A DNA stretch of 64,000 bases from NCBI GenBank assembly GCA_035771165.1, contig JAWNZC010000234.1:558001-622000 (forward strand), read 5' to 3'. This DNA is from Paragorgia papillata (lineage: Eukaryota; Cnidaria; Anthozoa; Scleralcyonacea; Coralliidae). This document shows positions 1 through 12,100 of this stretch, one piece after another. Each line of letters starts with the position of its first letter. Positions within the stretch are counted from its first letter, which is position 1. A model generated the notes under the pieces. The model saw only the letters and a program-made list of their open reading frames with translations, was not told the DNA's origin and ran no database searches. A program made the position numbers and the translations under genes.

Positions 1-767
1 GACTTGTTGACGGATTGGGATGACAGATGGAAATACGTCGACGATTCGTCTTTATCAGAAACGCTTTCCAGAAACCAAGATTCAAATTTTCAAACTATTT
101 TAGACGGAATTAATCAGTGGTGTACAAAAAATAATATGTTGTTAAACGCCGTAAATGCAAAGAACTCCTCGTTTGTTTTTGGAAAAATAATCCAAATTTC
201 CCTCCAATGATCGTCGACAATCATCCCATTGAGGTGGTGAAATCTGCAAAACTACTTGGCGTAATTTTTAGTGATAATTTAAAATGGAATGACCATGTGG
301 CTTATATCGTGAAAAAGTCCGCGAAACGCCTTTACATGCTTAGACTCCTCAAACGAGCTCGTGCTGACTCTAAAACATTGATTTCAGTGTTTTCCTCATG
401 TGTAAGACCCATTCTGGAGTACTGCGCCCAAGTATGGCATTATAATATCCCTGAATACCTATCCAATTAAATAGAAAGAATCCAGGTAAGGGCGTTGAAA
501 ATAATCAACCCATCAACGCCATACAACGAATCCTTGTCTGAATTTAACATTCCAACATTATCTTCTAGGCGCGAACTGTTATGTTCGAAATTTTTTAGAA
601 ATAAAGTTCTTCCTCAAACTAGTCCCCTCTCTGACCTAGTAGAATCTATTGACCACTATAGCTATAATTTACGCGTATCGAATAAACTCGTTCCAATTAA
701 ATGTAGAACAAATCGCTACAAAAACTCGTTCATTCCCTCATCTGTTACGCTATATAATAATATTTGA
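1..767 (+). pseudogene. LINE reverse transcriptase, 3' part, broken
   Basis: The 3' third of a non-LTR retrotransposon ORF, cut by the window edge. The reading starts with the RT catalytic box (YVDDSS, near 37-54) and continues through a thumb/C-terminal region of the CR1/L2/Jockey style (SDNLKWNDHV near 270, RPILEYCAQVWH near 408-443, and ALKIINP after 493). The frame changes once near 205, and a single TAA at 468-470 interrupts an otherwise continuous frame (IERIQ follows directly), so the copy is dead. It ends with TGA at 765-767. RT identity is good; the exact clade is not certain. Confidence 0.8.
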
Positions 768-957
768 CTCGTTAAACTCTAGATATATTCTTATTTGTAA
801 ATAATATATTATATTAGGCGCATGAAATATTAGATAAAATCCGTGATATTACTTCCTTGTAAATAATTATATATTTTTTTTAATTAACCCTTTTTGTAAA
901 TGATAGATGTATTTCAACCTTTATGGTTGCAAAGTCTATTTATTTAATAAAAATTCA
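768..957 (+). repeat. LINE 3' untranslated tail
   Basis: AT-rich sequence after the LINE stop, ending near an AATAAAAATTCAATTC stretch at about 940-960. I infer it is the 3' UTR of the LINE upstream. No target duplication could be shown because the 5' end is outside the window. Confidence 0.45.
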
Positions 958-1400
958 ATTCTAGAAAACAGTTCGATACATGTACAAGCTGAGGCAGTAG
1001 TAGAAATTTTGGTTACCGTACTATTCAATTTGAGGAATTTTATTTAGAAAAAATACAAACTTTATTGATCTGTAGACGGGAAATTATGACCTGACAGTGC
1101 ATGTTTATTCATTGCAGTAATTTAAATAAATGTATACTGAATTGTTAAGGCTACGCTTAATGATTTGATGTAATTGATTTCATGAAAAATGTAAATTAAA
1201 ATTGATTAAAAATCACAAATTTAAATATACTACAACTGATTTGAAAGAAATCACGTGAGGATTCCAACTTCAAAATGCTGCCTAGGCGCCTAGCAAACTA
1301 TGCAATACAACTTTCTATTAAATACTATTTTTTATCGGCTATCGCTGTGTATTTTCCCTGGTTTTTCCATAGCATGTGATAAAAACTGTAATAATAAAAG
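958..1400. other. no feature seen
   Basis: AT-rich sequence without a recognisable gene or repeat. It may hold upstream exons or the promoter of the mini-exon gene that follows. Confidence 0.4.
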
Positions 1401-3461
1401 ACAACCGCAAGACATACTTTAAAAACTGTTGTACCAGAACTTGGATCAGTCAATGATTATCAATTGCCAGACCATGCTAATGCATTAGATCTATTTGGTT
1501 ATCGTCCAACAAAAAAACACGTTAATATTTTTATGAGATGTTCAACGATGGGTGGTATGTTCCAAGGCTTTTATAAATGGCGAAACAAAATGTTGACCAT
1601 CTCTCGCGAGAAACTCGCGTGGAAAATACGAGCAAATTCGCGAGCTTTTCGCTATTTTTAAAATACACCTTTCTTTTCCCGAAGACCGTGTTAGAAAATA
1701 TGTGAGTACATAAACTTTTTTCACAATTTTAACGTAAAAAATCTATACACGGCACTTTAAATGCCTAATAAATTACTATTTCTTTTAAAAGAACTTCAAG
1801 AAGATTTTAAGAGAATGGGGGTAATGAATTGCTTATAAACATACTGTAGTAAAATATAAACCAAAATGTGTCGTAAAAGTTAAAAATATAAAAGTGGTTA
1901 CAATTTTCAGAATTATCCTTAAATAGCAGTAATGCCATACTATTTGAGCTTGTGTTAATATAGTAGAAAATTTGTACAACTATTTAAAACTAACTAATTA
2001 ACTAAAACAAGTGGAAACAATATTAAAACATGGTGTTTTTATCCCTTTTTTAAACCACTACACTACAAGGAGGCAAAAACAACTGGTGAGTGTTATTGTA
2101 GTATAAAAATATTTTTCAGCAAAAAGACATATAAGCAAATTTTTTAGATAATTATAAATAATATATAGATATATTTCTCTATACCGTTTTGGTGGAAGTA
2201 ACTCATGTCACTTTCAAAAATGTTCATATGGAAGTTCGGAGTGTATTTTATAACATAGTATTTTTGTGTTTTTATAGAACAAGCAATGGCCACCCTCCGA
2301 AGCACTGAATCGTTTGATTCAGTGCAACTAGATAAACAAGGTACAAATAACAATTGTATACAAATTTAAGAGAAAAAGTTTATAACCTGTCATGTTTTGT
2401 CACTGTAGATTACAGCACATATAATCATCAGATGTATGGGCTGTTTCCCAATAAAATTATATTACATAAGTCGAAAAGTCTCAATGTATATTTATATAGA
2501 GCTATTTACATAAAGTGTAAAAGTATTATTGTTCATAGTCAACCAGCCATATTGTAATATACATTTCATTTTTTTCCCATTGCATGTTACACTAGGAAAA
2601 AAAGAAGAAGAAGAAATTGAGAAAAAAGGTAAAATTTTAGAAGTAGAATATGTGTGATATGTAGTGTGTGTTGGTGCGTATCCTACACATTTGGCAGTAC
2701 ATATTCTTACAATCTTCGAAAATGTCTACATGGGAATTAACACTTTATGACACACTATTTTCTTTTTAACAGAAACAAAACAGCAGCCAAAACACAATCA
2801 AAAACCTGGTAGGGTGTGAATTATTTTCTTTTACAAATGTAATTTTAAAAAAAATAATTATATTATCTTTTTGTTTATCGGATATCTTACTAAAGAGAAA
2901 AAAGAGGGCAAAAAGAAAAGAAAAGGTAAAATTTAGAACAAACACAAATATACAGTATGTTAATTAATTCTTACATTCTATACTTTTAAAAGTGAGTAAA
3001 ATTAATCAATAATTAATGTTTTGCACTTTTGTTTCATATAGGTCTTTGTCACATTTGTCATTAACCTGGCCATAAGGCCTTTGAATGTGAAAACAGTAAG
3101 TTTTTTGCAATATCATCAATATACTGTACTTACTATGAAACATTGCTGACAGTGAATATAGATTATGGAAAATATTTATTTTTTTCTTTTCTAACAGAAT
3201 ATAACAGAGATGCTAAAAGTACGTTTTACATTTTTTTTGGTAAAATACAGATGAGGACAGAAATAATTGTCCCAAACTGCTTGGTATTGCTTAATGGGCA
3301 GCTACTGGCTGCACGACTGTAATTGAATTAAAAAAATTTCAATTTTAGAAAGAAGATGTTGGAGATGCGGAAAAGTGGGCGACCTTAAGAAGGAGTGCGC
3401 CCCAAGCCCACGAAGAGGCCCAAAAAATGTTTTCCATAATTGCCAAGTTATGAAATATTAA
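1401..3461 (+). pseudogene. mini-exon gene for a tandem zinc-knuckle protein, with internal stop
   Basis: Eight exons with AG/GT borders join in one frame, every visible intron in phase 1: 1401-1554, 2278-2340, 2596-2628, 2773-2808, 2896-2925, 3042-3095, 3198-3218, 3349-3461. Order of the product: an unrecognised part (from 1401, includes DLFGYRPTKKHV), a short acidic/polar part, three Lys/Glu-rich mini-exons, then two CCHC-type knuckles. Knuckle 1 (exon 3042-3095) has C-x2-C, PGH and a final C, but a TAA (3062-3064) interrupts it. Knuckle 2 (CWRCGKVGDLKKEC) has Asp where His is usual. Stop TAA 3459-3461, AATAAA at 3524. Family knowledge: such knuckles bind RNA or single-stranded DNA. Upstream exons are probably missing. 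The stop means a pseudogene, a null allele or a sequencing error; the consistent splicing phase argues it was a real gene. Confidence 0.6.
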
Positions 3462-3523
3462 ATTCAGAACTTGGCAATCATGGATTTTTTCTTTCGTTCT
3501 TGTTTTAAAGACTTTAAATCAAC

Positions 3524-3529
3524 AATAAA
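3524..3529 (+). promoter_or_regulatory. polyadenylation signal of the mini-exon gene
   Basis: AATAAA lies 63 bases after the stop codon of the last mini-exon, at a normal distance for a short 3' UTR. Confidence 0.5.
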
Positions 3530-4157
3530 TCTTTACCTTACTGTTACCTTGTGTAGTTGTGTGCAAGTATGAATGATTTCGCAGCTGATGTCCAATATCC
3601 AAAACAATCCAAGCCATAGAGAGAAGTATTTATTGAATATTCCAGTAGTGATGATTTAGACAAGGCGTAAATATACAGAGAAAATGCCATTTTCACCAAA
3701 AATGCTGCGAAAAATAGTCTGCATAGTATACATTATTACGTGCTTCCCCCAAAGCGAAACCAATCTTGAGCCCACAGTTCATGAATTATGAACATGATTA
3801 TGAACAACCTCGTACCCAGGGTCTTGTCTCCGCTGGTTGGATTATGAAACATGCACTGAACAACGGTTCTGCATGTACTTCATACATATAACGTTATAGT
3901 GCAAAACTGCAAATGAATCGAATCGCAAAAATAAATATAAATAACGCCGATCACAGTTGCGCAACCTCACACTAGGCTTACAGTTGTTATTATTGTATTT
4001 GTTATATAAACTTGAAACCTGTTGCCGTATTTTAACTTGACAGCATGAGATACATGAACTGTCAAAAGTCAGTTTCTTTTATCAATAATGATTTACAGAA
4101 CTATTATAAAGTTAAAAAAAATATTTCAAGTTTGTCATTGAATACCTAGTGAGGTTG
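3530..4157. other. no gene; one stray transposon end
   Basis: No coding signal. At about 3806-3833 there is a copy of the terminal motif CAACCTCGTACCCAGGGTC that bounds the element at 4158-5155, so a solitary or decayed end of the same family lies here. Confidence 0.5.
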
Positions 4158-5155
4158 CAACCTCGTACCCAGGGTCTTATCTCCGCTCCCCCGCCCTCGC
4201 CCTCCGCTGCGAAAAGAGCCCCCTAAAAATTGGGGGGTTTTTAATTAACGGTTTCAAAAATACTCAGGGAGGAGTGACAAAGGCACAATTACAAGTTTTC
4301 ACCTTTGTTTATACAAATAATATATTACGTCTGGCGTCGTCAGACTGGCGTCTGATCGCTGTCTGATCGCAAAATATCTGTTAAGATGAAACCAACAAAA
4401 AACAAACGTACTCAGTGTTTATAACAAAACATATCTCGTGCTTTCTTCTTGTGGTGTACGTTGTCAAAGATCATATCGAATCCAAAAGTTAAAGAAACCC
4501 CGACGGCCCGAAGAAGATATAGCAATCGTCTATAAATGCACCGTCGAATACTCGTGTCGACTAGACTTTGAAATTGTCGCAGTGTTGGTGATGTGAAGTA
4601 CCTTAAAATTTGTACAACAAGGCAAATTTTGAACTGCTTTATTCGACCGAAATGTTTTACCGCTAAAGACTTCCTCGCGACGATGCTCTTCCTCGTTTAA
4701 TCCTCGTTTAATCTGCAGGCCATGTGAAAGAGCCAAACCGCTTTCTCTCGCACTAAAATGCATTGACATTTCAGCCTCTGCCCGGATAACCGTGGCGAAA
4801 AGTGCCGAAAGAAGCGATTCGGCAAAGATTGCAACTATACAACATCAAGTCGATTGTCCTTTCACTTGCATTTGTCATCAACAGAAACTTAGGTAAATAC
4901 AGTTCTTGAATCGCGCTTTTCATTCTTTTTATTAAACTTTATAGTTCGCCTAAATGTGATAAATCTAATATCAGATTTTAGAATACGAGTATTAAAACTG
5001 GACTTGTGTTGTAGCATTGATTGTGCAGCTTACTAAAGCTTACCACCCCTCCCTTGATATAAAATTCGTTTAGGCGGCACGTGACCAGCCGCAACCAGGG
5101 TCTTTTCGTAGCGTGGTGGGCGGGGAGCGGAGATAAGACCCTGGGTACGAGGTTG
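4158..5155. mobile_element. non-autonomous DNA transposon, 998 bp, 9-bp target duplication
   Basis: Terminal inverted repeats begin CAACCTCGTACCCAGGGTC at 4158 and end with the complement at 5155, and the match runs about 37 bases (into TTATCTCCGCTC). The 9-mer GTGAGGTTG lies directly outside both ends (4149-4157 and 5156-5164). No transposase is visible inside; the short open frames look random. A 9-bp duplication is typical of Mutator-like elements and 8 bp of P or hAT; the family is left open. Confidence 0.7.
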
Positions 5156-5164
5156 GTGAGGTTG

Positions 5165-6330
5165 GACAAGCTGTGCGGCGATGGTTTTATGATATTACTG
5201 TTACGATTAGAGTTAAAGGTTATGCATACATATTTCATTAATGAAACCAATATTATGTGTGCCACAACATGCTATGACTGGCACGCGCCAGGCGAGGGGA
5301 TTGCGTTCACGTATTTCTAGTTTATGTACATAAAACATAACAAAACACAGCTCTGGCATTGTTTTACTGCACATGGATGGACCAATTTATACATTGGCTG
5401 TCATTTGCATCTCTGTACGTTTGGAAATAACTAAATAAGTCCAACAAATCTATCTAACACGTTTCTTCATGTAAACAATTAATTGCCAATTGTACAGCTA
5501 AGACATAATAATATTCTCTGCAGAAACTCGCAATCTACGTGCGATATCTCACAAATTTTAATACAATTCACTTCTTACCTGGTCATTTACTCCCTTCAAT
5601 AATCTTGACACAACTTGAATATCTTTAGTTTTCTTGTTTCTTCTATATTTTGTAACGATATGCAATTTCCAGGCGGTTTTTCATCATATATCCCACCAAC
5701 AAAACGAAGCACTTGTATCACAAAGACATGCCTCGGCCGCGCGCGACGTCTCAAGAATATCGCTCCAAACAAATTAATAAGACCCAAAGTCCAAAAACAA
5801 AAAAGAAACGAGCTTAAGTTAACACTTTGGCTTTCCGACAAGCACAAAATAAATACCAGATCGGTTAAGACTAAAAAGTTATTTGAAGCTTTAAATTGTT
5901 ATATTTTAGCGCCCGGGCTCGAATTTCCATGGCAATCTTTGTAACGCTGTAATCCTCTTGTATTCCCCTACCACCACCCCCCCCCTATTTAACGTAGGAA
6001 ACCCAAGCGCTACAGAGCTATGAAAAGACGGCGCATATTTTTCAGAATTTAATTCGTCACCAGTCTCCCAAATATGCTGACAATTGAAAAAAAAATATGC
6101 CACGCTCACCTCTGACGATTTTGATACATTTTGTGCCAAGCGTGAAATTATTCAGATTGTAGAATCTGTGTGAACTATTTGCCTGAATGACTCTGTTTCC
6201 AGATTGTTTTTTGTTTGTTTGTTGGTTTTGTTGTTGGTTTTTGTTTTGTTTTTTGTTGTGTTTTTTTTTTTTTTTTTTTTTTTTTTTTGTTTTGTTGTTG
6301 TTTTTTTGGGGTTTTTTTTTTGGGGGGGGG
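5165..6330. other. no supported gene; homopolymer tract at the end
   Basis: Short open frames occur around 5596-5944 but have no domain, splice context or conservation that I can see. From about 6207 to 6330 the sequence is T-rich and then G-rich (a long T-run at 6262-6288, a G-run ending at 6330). The G-run is the insertion site of the Gypsy element. Confidence 0.5.
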
Positions 6331-6471
6331 TGTAGTGTATGACCGAGCAAAAGGAGTGGGGCGAGGGAGATATAGGCATGAGGCGAGAGTGATGGAGAAT
6401 AACAGTTGACCAGAGACACTGAATAAAGAAACTATTAATAATACAGTATAATACCATCGGAGTATATTATA
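6331..6471 (+). repeat. Gypsy 5' LTR
   Basis: Starts TGTAGTGTATGACCGAGC and ends GGAGTATATTATA; the copy at 10886-11024 is nearly identical but 2 bp shorter (ACAGTATAATACC against ACAGTAATACC). It contains AATAAA near 6422, the expected LTR polyadenylation signal. Confidence 0.92.
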
Positions 6472-6490
6472 TTGGCGACGAGGATAATGG
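6472..6490 (+). promoter_or_regulatory. Gypsy primer-binding region
   Basis: TTGGCGACGAGGATAATGG follows the 5' LTR directly, as a tRNA primer-binding site should. The matching tRNA is not identified here. Confidence 0.6.
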
Positions 6491-6497
6491 CTACAGA

Positions 6498-7922
6498 TTG
6501 GACCTTTCTGGTTTATGTCAGTTCGACCCTTACTCCGATCCTACATCAATATCAACACGCTGGAAAGATTGGAGCAAACGCTTTGAGCGATTTGTCGTAG
6601 CCATGAACATAAAAGATGAAACACGCAAACGAGCTCTTCTTCTTTACGCAGCAGGAAGTGAAGTCGAGAAGATTTTCGCTACTTTGGAAAATACAGGGGA
6701 AGAGAAAGATTTTAAGACTGCCATGGAACGACTTAATTTATATTTTACGCCGAAGAAGAACCTGGTGTACGAAATTCATAAATTTCGACAAGCTAAACAA
6801 ATGCCTAGTGAATCAGTGGATCAGTTTACGACTCGATTACGACACCTTGCTTCAACGTGTGATTTTGAAAACACTAACCGAGAGATCACAATTCAACTCA
6901 TCGAGCACTGTTCTTCTTCGCGCCTTCGTCGAAAAGTATTAAGAGAGGATATGAAATTGCAGGACATTCTAACATACGCTCGTAGTCAGGAGGCTACAGA
7001 TAAAGCTGCCTCTCAAGTGGAGAGAGATATGGGTCATTCATCTTCGCATGATTTTGACAACTCAGTCAACGCTCTTCGTCCGCGTAAACCGGATAATTAT
7101 AGCGCCAAAAACAAGCTGAATTCCCAAACACCGACCAAGATCACCTGTTTTCATTGTGGAGATCCATTCCATGCAGGACATATGCGAAATTGCAAAGCCA
7201 AAGGCAAGGTATGTGCGGAATGTGGTAAACTTTATCACTTTGCTGTTGTCTGCCGTAGTAGGAAAAGCAATCCTAGTAATAGTGCAAACGTAAAAACTGT
7301 GGACTGTGACCAGTCCTCCTCTGATGATGATTATACCTTTGGGGTATACTCTTCTCCACCACAGTCAGTGGCCAATATCAGTCAGATTGAAAACCAAAAG
7401 AAAGGGACGGTGATTTCTGTTAAAATTCTGGATGTACCAATAAAATTGCTTGTTGATTCTGGTGCGTCCACCAATATCCTTGACAGTAGCGATTTTGAAA
7501 AGCTCAAGGCACAACACCCTACTCTTACTCTACAGCCATCCAAGATGCGATTATATGCCTACATGCAAGCAAAACCTCTCCCATTATTAGGAACTGTAGA
7601 CACTGTTATTGAAACTAAACACCGTTACATCACAGCAAAATTCTGTGTGTTAGCTGGGAGCCATGGGTCTTTGTTAGGACATGCCACCGCTACAGAGCTG
7701 GGTTTACTACAAATTAATGTCAATGTTGTGACAGCCAATGGACAGGTTAAAGCACCCAACCAGGCGAACGTTCCCAAACCCACTGTTCATGCAACTATTG
7801 ACGATCCTCTGTTATTCGGAGATGAAAACCCCGATTCAGTGACCGCTGCAATCCATTCACCTCACCGTCCAGCGGTTCAGCACATCCTTGACAAATACAG
7901 CGCTGTATTTCAAGGCATTTGA
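6498..7922 (+). pseudogene. Gypsy gag and protease part
   Basis: Gag-type helical region, then two zinc knuckles near 7147-7254 (one with C-x2-C start CFHC, one CAECGKLYHFAVVC), then an aspartic protease with LLVDSGAS near 7447-7470. The only nearby ATG (6487) is one base out of frame with this reading, suggesting a small deletion at the very start. The frame ends at TGA 7920-7922, but the same frame continues past it into pol, so gag and pol were one polyprotein now cut by a nonsense change. Confidence 0.88.
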
Positions 7923-10721
7923 GCTTTACGAAATTATCAAGTTCATCTTCACCCTGTTCCTAATGCTCAATCAGTTGTACAAAAGCCACGCAAGATTCCA
8001 TTTCAGCTTCGTAAGAAAACGGAAGAGAAACTTAAGGAACTTGAAACCCAAGATATTATTGAACGAGTGGAAGCAGGTACACCTACTCCATTTGTTTCAA
8101 ATCTTGTGGTTGCTCCTAAACCCCATCAACCTGGAGAAATACGTGTATGCGTGGATATGCGTCAAGTTAATGATGTGATCGAACGAGAGCGACATGTCAT
8201 TCCCACCATGGAAGATTTATTACAAGATATGTCTGGTGCTGTTAGATTTTCTAAAGTTGATCTTAACTCGGGATTCCATCAACTCATTCTTGACGAAGAA
8301 TCCAGACCGCTTACAACCTTTCATACCCATTGTGGTTTGATGCGATACAAGAGACTTTGTTTTGGAGTTAAGTCAGCTCCTGAGCAGTTCCAGCATGCAA
8401 TTCAACAAGCTATCGAGGGCCTTCCAGGAGTGCGCAACATAGCGGATGATATTATTATCTGGGGTCGTACAGAAGCTGAGCATGATCAATGCTTAGAAGC
8501 CTTGCTGGAACGTCTAGTCACTAAGAATTTGACTTTAAACCAAGCAAAGTGCTCATTTGACAAAGAATCTCTTTGTTTTTATGGATACGAACTATCCAAG
8601 AGTGGTATTTCAATTGATCGAAAGAAAATTGAGGCCATTAGCAATATGCAAGCCCCTAACGATGTGAATCAGCTGCGGAGCTTTCTGGGTTTGGCCAATA
8701 ACTGCGAAAGATTTATTAAGGATCTGGCTACCATCACCGCTCCATTGCGAGAATTGACCATGAAAGGTGCACCCTGGGCCTGGACACAGCGACAGCAAGT
8801 TGCTTTTGAGGCCGCAGTGAAGCAGGAACTTGCCAAAGACTGTACAATGGCATTTTACAATCCCGAGCATAAGTCCTTGGTTACCGTTGATGCCAGTCCT
8901 GTTGGCCTTGGAGCCATACTGTCACAGTTCGACAAGGATGGCAATGAAAGAATTGTTGCCTACGCTAGTCGCACCTTGACCGAAGTGGAACGAAGATATT
9001 CTCAAACTGAGAAGGAGGCTTTAGCTGTGGTTTATGGATGTGAGAAGTTTCACATTTATCTCGTGGGTGCAGAATTTCAACTGGATACAGACCACAAGCC
9101 ATTAGAGGTTATCTACCACCCAAAATCAAAACCACCTGCCCGCATTGAACGTTGGGCTCTGCGTCTTCAGCAGTACCAATTTAAGCTCAAGCATCGTCCT
9201 GGCAAGACGAACCCGGCGGATGTTCTATCTCGTCACCCTTTGGAAGGGAAACCTAAAGAAAACCCTGGTGAAGCCTATATTAACTTTGTAGTAACTAACG
9301 CTGTACCAAAGTCAATGGAAAGATCGGAAATTGAAGAGGAGTCACGGAAGGACAAAGTCATACAAGAAGTCATTGCCGCAGTTAAATCAGGGACGTGGAA
9401 TAAAAACTCCAAAGGTCAGCGCGAACCAGAAATACGAGCTCTGTTTCAACTACGTCATGAGCTAAGTGTCAATGAAAATGGAATCCTTCTGCGAGGACGA
9501 CAGATAGTTATTCCGAAATCTCTCAGGCAACGTACCCTATCCATTGCCCACGAAACCCACCAAGGTATTGTAAAGACAAAGATGTTGCTGCGAACGAAGG
9601 TTTGGTGGCCCGGAATGGACAGACAGGTTGAATCACTTATAGCAGGATGCATCTTCTCCCAAGCAACGAATAACCAACGACCTCCTGAACCACTCAAGAT
9701 GACCAAAATGCCGCAAGCACCATGGGATGTAGTTCATGGAGATTTTTGTGGGCCCTTCCCCACTGGCGAGTATTTGTTGGTCCTCGTCGACGAACATTCG
9801 CGGTTTCCAGAAGTGGCTATCGTACACTCTACTAACACACCAACAACTATTTCTCATCTTCAGAAGATCTTCTCCGTGCATGGATACCCCCGTCAGTTTG
9901 TTAGTCATAACGGCCCGCCATACAACGGACAGGATTTCCACGACTACTTGCAAGAAAATGGCATTCAACATCGCAAAGTGACACCTCTCTGGCCCCAGTC
10001 TAATGGAGAGGTGGAGCGTTTTATGCGTACGTTACAAAGAGCTCTACGTATCGCCCAGGCAGAGGGAAAGAACTGGAAAAACAGTATGTACCAATTCTTG
10101 TTGTCATATCGCACCACTCCTCATGCTACCACAGGCCTGTCCCCGGTAGAGCTTCTCTTTAAGCGACCTGTTCGAAACAAGTTACCGGATTCCTGCGTTG
10201 GTACAACACATTTACAAAGTGGTCCCCTAGCGAGCAAGGAACCTGAAGCACAAGTGAAACGAGTACCTGAGGATTCAAACGCCACAACGTCTTCCAGTGT
10301 AGTCGGAGCGGCCTTAGAACGAGACGAGAAGAAGAAGCAGAAAATGAAAGGTGTCGCAGACAGGACCAATCACGCACAGTCATCACAGTATGAAATTGGG
10401 GACACAGTGCTAGTAAAGCAGGAACGCACAAACAAGCTCTCATTGCCTTATGATATTAAACCATATCGCGTTACAAGTATAAAAGGCTCTATGATCACAG
10501 CCGTAAGACCCGGACATATGATTACCCGGAATTCGTCCCATTTTAAGAAGATAGTAGATCCTCTACAACAGCCAGAACAGAAAGAATCGACGGAAAGAAA
10601 CGACCAGGATTTGCACAGAAAGAAACCTGAAACAAGAGAAGATGGGGAGGAGACCAGAAGATACCCAGTACGAACTAACAGAAAAAACAGACCAGAATAC
10701 TTAGTGGAAAAAGAAAGATAA
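7923..10721 (+). pseudogene. Gypsy pol: RT, RNase H, integrase
   Basis: Same frame as gag, beginning directly after the TGA at 7920-7922. RT has the catalytic box ADDIIIWG near 8440-8463; RNase H has VTVDASPVGLGAIL (from 8882) and the later Glu and Asp positions (KEALAVVYG, DTDHKPLE); integrase follows with an H-H-C zinc region near 9550-9665. Two integrase positions look damaged: the last zinc cysteine is Ser (GCIFSQ, near 9648) and the second catalytic Asp is His (FVSHNGPP, near 9898). The final Glu (NGEVERF) is present. With the upstream stop this copy should be inactive. Ends TAA 10719-10721. Confidence 0.92.
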
Positions 10722-10870
10722 TACAGATTAAATTGACGACATAAACAGTCAGAAAGTAACTGTTGTTAATTTTGGGGTAGTAACTTATCGCGACATAAAC
10801 AGTCGGACAGTATCTGGTTATTACTTAAGTTTAGTTTAAGTTCTTATTACAGTTATGATTTGTATTGTAA

Positions 10871-10885
10871 ATAGAAAAGAAGGGA
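10871..10885 (+). promoter_or_regulatory. Gypsy polypurine tract
   Basis: AATAGAAAAGAAGGGA-like purine run directly before the 3' LTR, the expected plus-strand primer. Confidence 0.75.
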
Positions 10886-11024
10886 TGTAGTGTATGACCG
10901 AGCAAAAGGAGTGGGGCGAGGGAGATATAAGCATGAGGCGAGAGTGATGGAGTATAACAGTTGACCAGAGACACTGAATAAAGAAACTATTAATAATACA
11001 GTAATACCATCGGAGTATATTATA
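10886..11024 (+). repeat. Gypsy 3' LTR
   Basis: Near-identical to the 5' LTR; followed by a G-run that mirrors the one before the 5' LTR. Confidence 0.92.
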
Positions 11025-11077
11025 GGGGGGACATTTTTCCCCAAGCCCGCACGTCTATGCAGATGTACAGTATGTAT

Positions 11078-11180
11078 AAAAAAAAACGAAACCCACTTAA
11101 AAATTAATTATGTGTTCTCTTCAAATCGCTAGGTGATTTGAAAAGAATACATAATTAATTTTAAGCGCGTTTCGTTTTTT
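11078..11180. repeat. hairpin MITE-like inverted repeat
   Basis: Arms of about 48 bases (11078-11127 and 11135-11180) pair with few mismatches; motif AATTAATTATGTGTTCT on the left matches the complement on the right. The loop is about 7 bases. No coding content. Confidence 0.65.
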
Positions 11181-12100
11181 GTGTCACTGCTTCTATTGAA
11201 GCTGTGGCACTATGTCATGAGATGAGGTTCCGATTGGGTGATGAATTTCCGTGTTAACATTTTGGAAGTTATCGGTACTTATGGATCCAATCAGAACACG
11301 AATTGCACTTCGGGATTAGGCGGGCAAGTACGACAATGCTGTGGGTCACGTGGCATTGTTCTGATCCGGGTTTTTTTTTCAATTTTGTGGCCTCGTGTGG
11401 TTCAAGGTACAGTAAAAAGACAAGTTAAGAAAGTAAGTCATGCATTTTAATAAATTTAGAAATCTGATTTGGCAGCGCTTTCGACTACTGTGTAATGCTG
11501 GTGGAAGGGTTTCCTAGTTCTGGAGTAACTAGTGCTCATTGGCGGTTAAGGCCAGAACTGATTGATAGTGGTTTGCAAAGCACGAGTCGCATTCAAACCA
11601 ACTTAAGGCTTATAGCTGAAAATCACCGAGCAGGTAACATAAAACTCTTTCGGGAGGCAAAATTAGTTCATTATTGGAAATCATGAAACTCCTTCGGGAG
11701 GCAGAATTTGTTCTTTGTGTGGGAACCAAAAAATATCTCCTTTGGGACCAAGTTAATTCCATGTTTTGGAACCTTAAAGCTCATTCGGGGGATACAATTG
11801 ATTCGATTTGTGAGAACAGAAAATCTCTTACGATCGAGATTCAAAAGTCGTTCTTTTCGAGATAAACAATACAGAATTTGCTCGGAGAGGAACACTGCTA
11901 ATGGCGCGAGTGCATATTTAGCACTGATAGCAGACCTACATGTTGTTCGTCTACGACGATGACTAAATATGAAACCTCCATTCACCAAGTTGAAGTACAT
12001 TCGAAGGCTTTGTTTAATCAAGTTACGTGTAAAGTTCAAAATAATTGTGTTTATAGTGAGATAAGTATTGATATAGAGTTTGATAAATCGAGTACTGTTA
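11181..12100. other. no supported gene
   Basis: Several short open frames without domains or clear splice borders. A partial direct repeat (motif CTTCGGGAGGCA, near 11650 and 11690) is the only structure I see. Confidence 0.4.

Larger units (their letters stand above)
6331..11024 (+). mobile_element. Gypsy-type LTR retrotransposon, full length, mutated
   Basis: Complete structure: 5' LTR (6331-6471), primer-binding region, gag-protease-RT-RNase H-integrase in one frame, polypurine tract, 3' LTR (10886-11024). G-runs flank both sides, so the target duplication is probably GGGGG but cannot be fixed exactly. The LTRs differ by a few positions including a 2-bp indel, which implies moderate age. 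Coding lesions are listed under the gag and pol entries. The domain order RT-RNase H-integrase places it in Metaviridae/Gypsy. Confidence 0.93.

Noticed and set aside
4530..4769. 79-codon minus frame inside the 998-bp element
   Set aside because: No domain, no splice context; length expected by chance.
5596..5944. Overlapping open frames of about 80-110 codons
   Set aside because: Plus frame has some protein-like composition (KRSTCITKTCLGRARR) but no family, partner exon or start context; not enough to call.
6057..6457. Lys/Asn-rich minus-strand frames and a Phe/Val-rich plus frame
   Set aside because: Translation of a T/G homopolymer tract in front of the Gypsy element.
11495..12039. Several overlapping frames of 60-120 codons on both strands
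   Set aside because: Mutually overlapping, no domain, no splice signals that link them.
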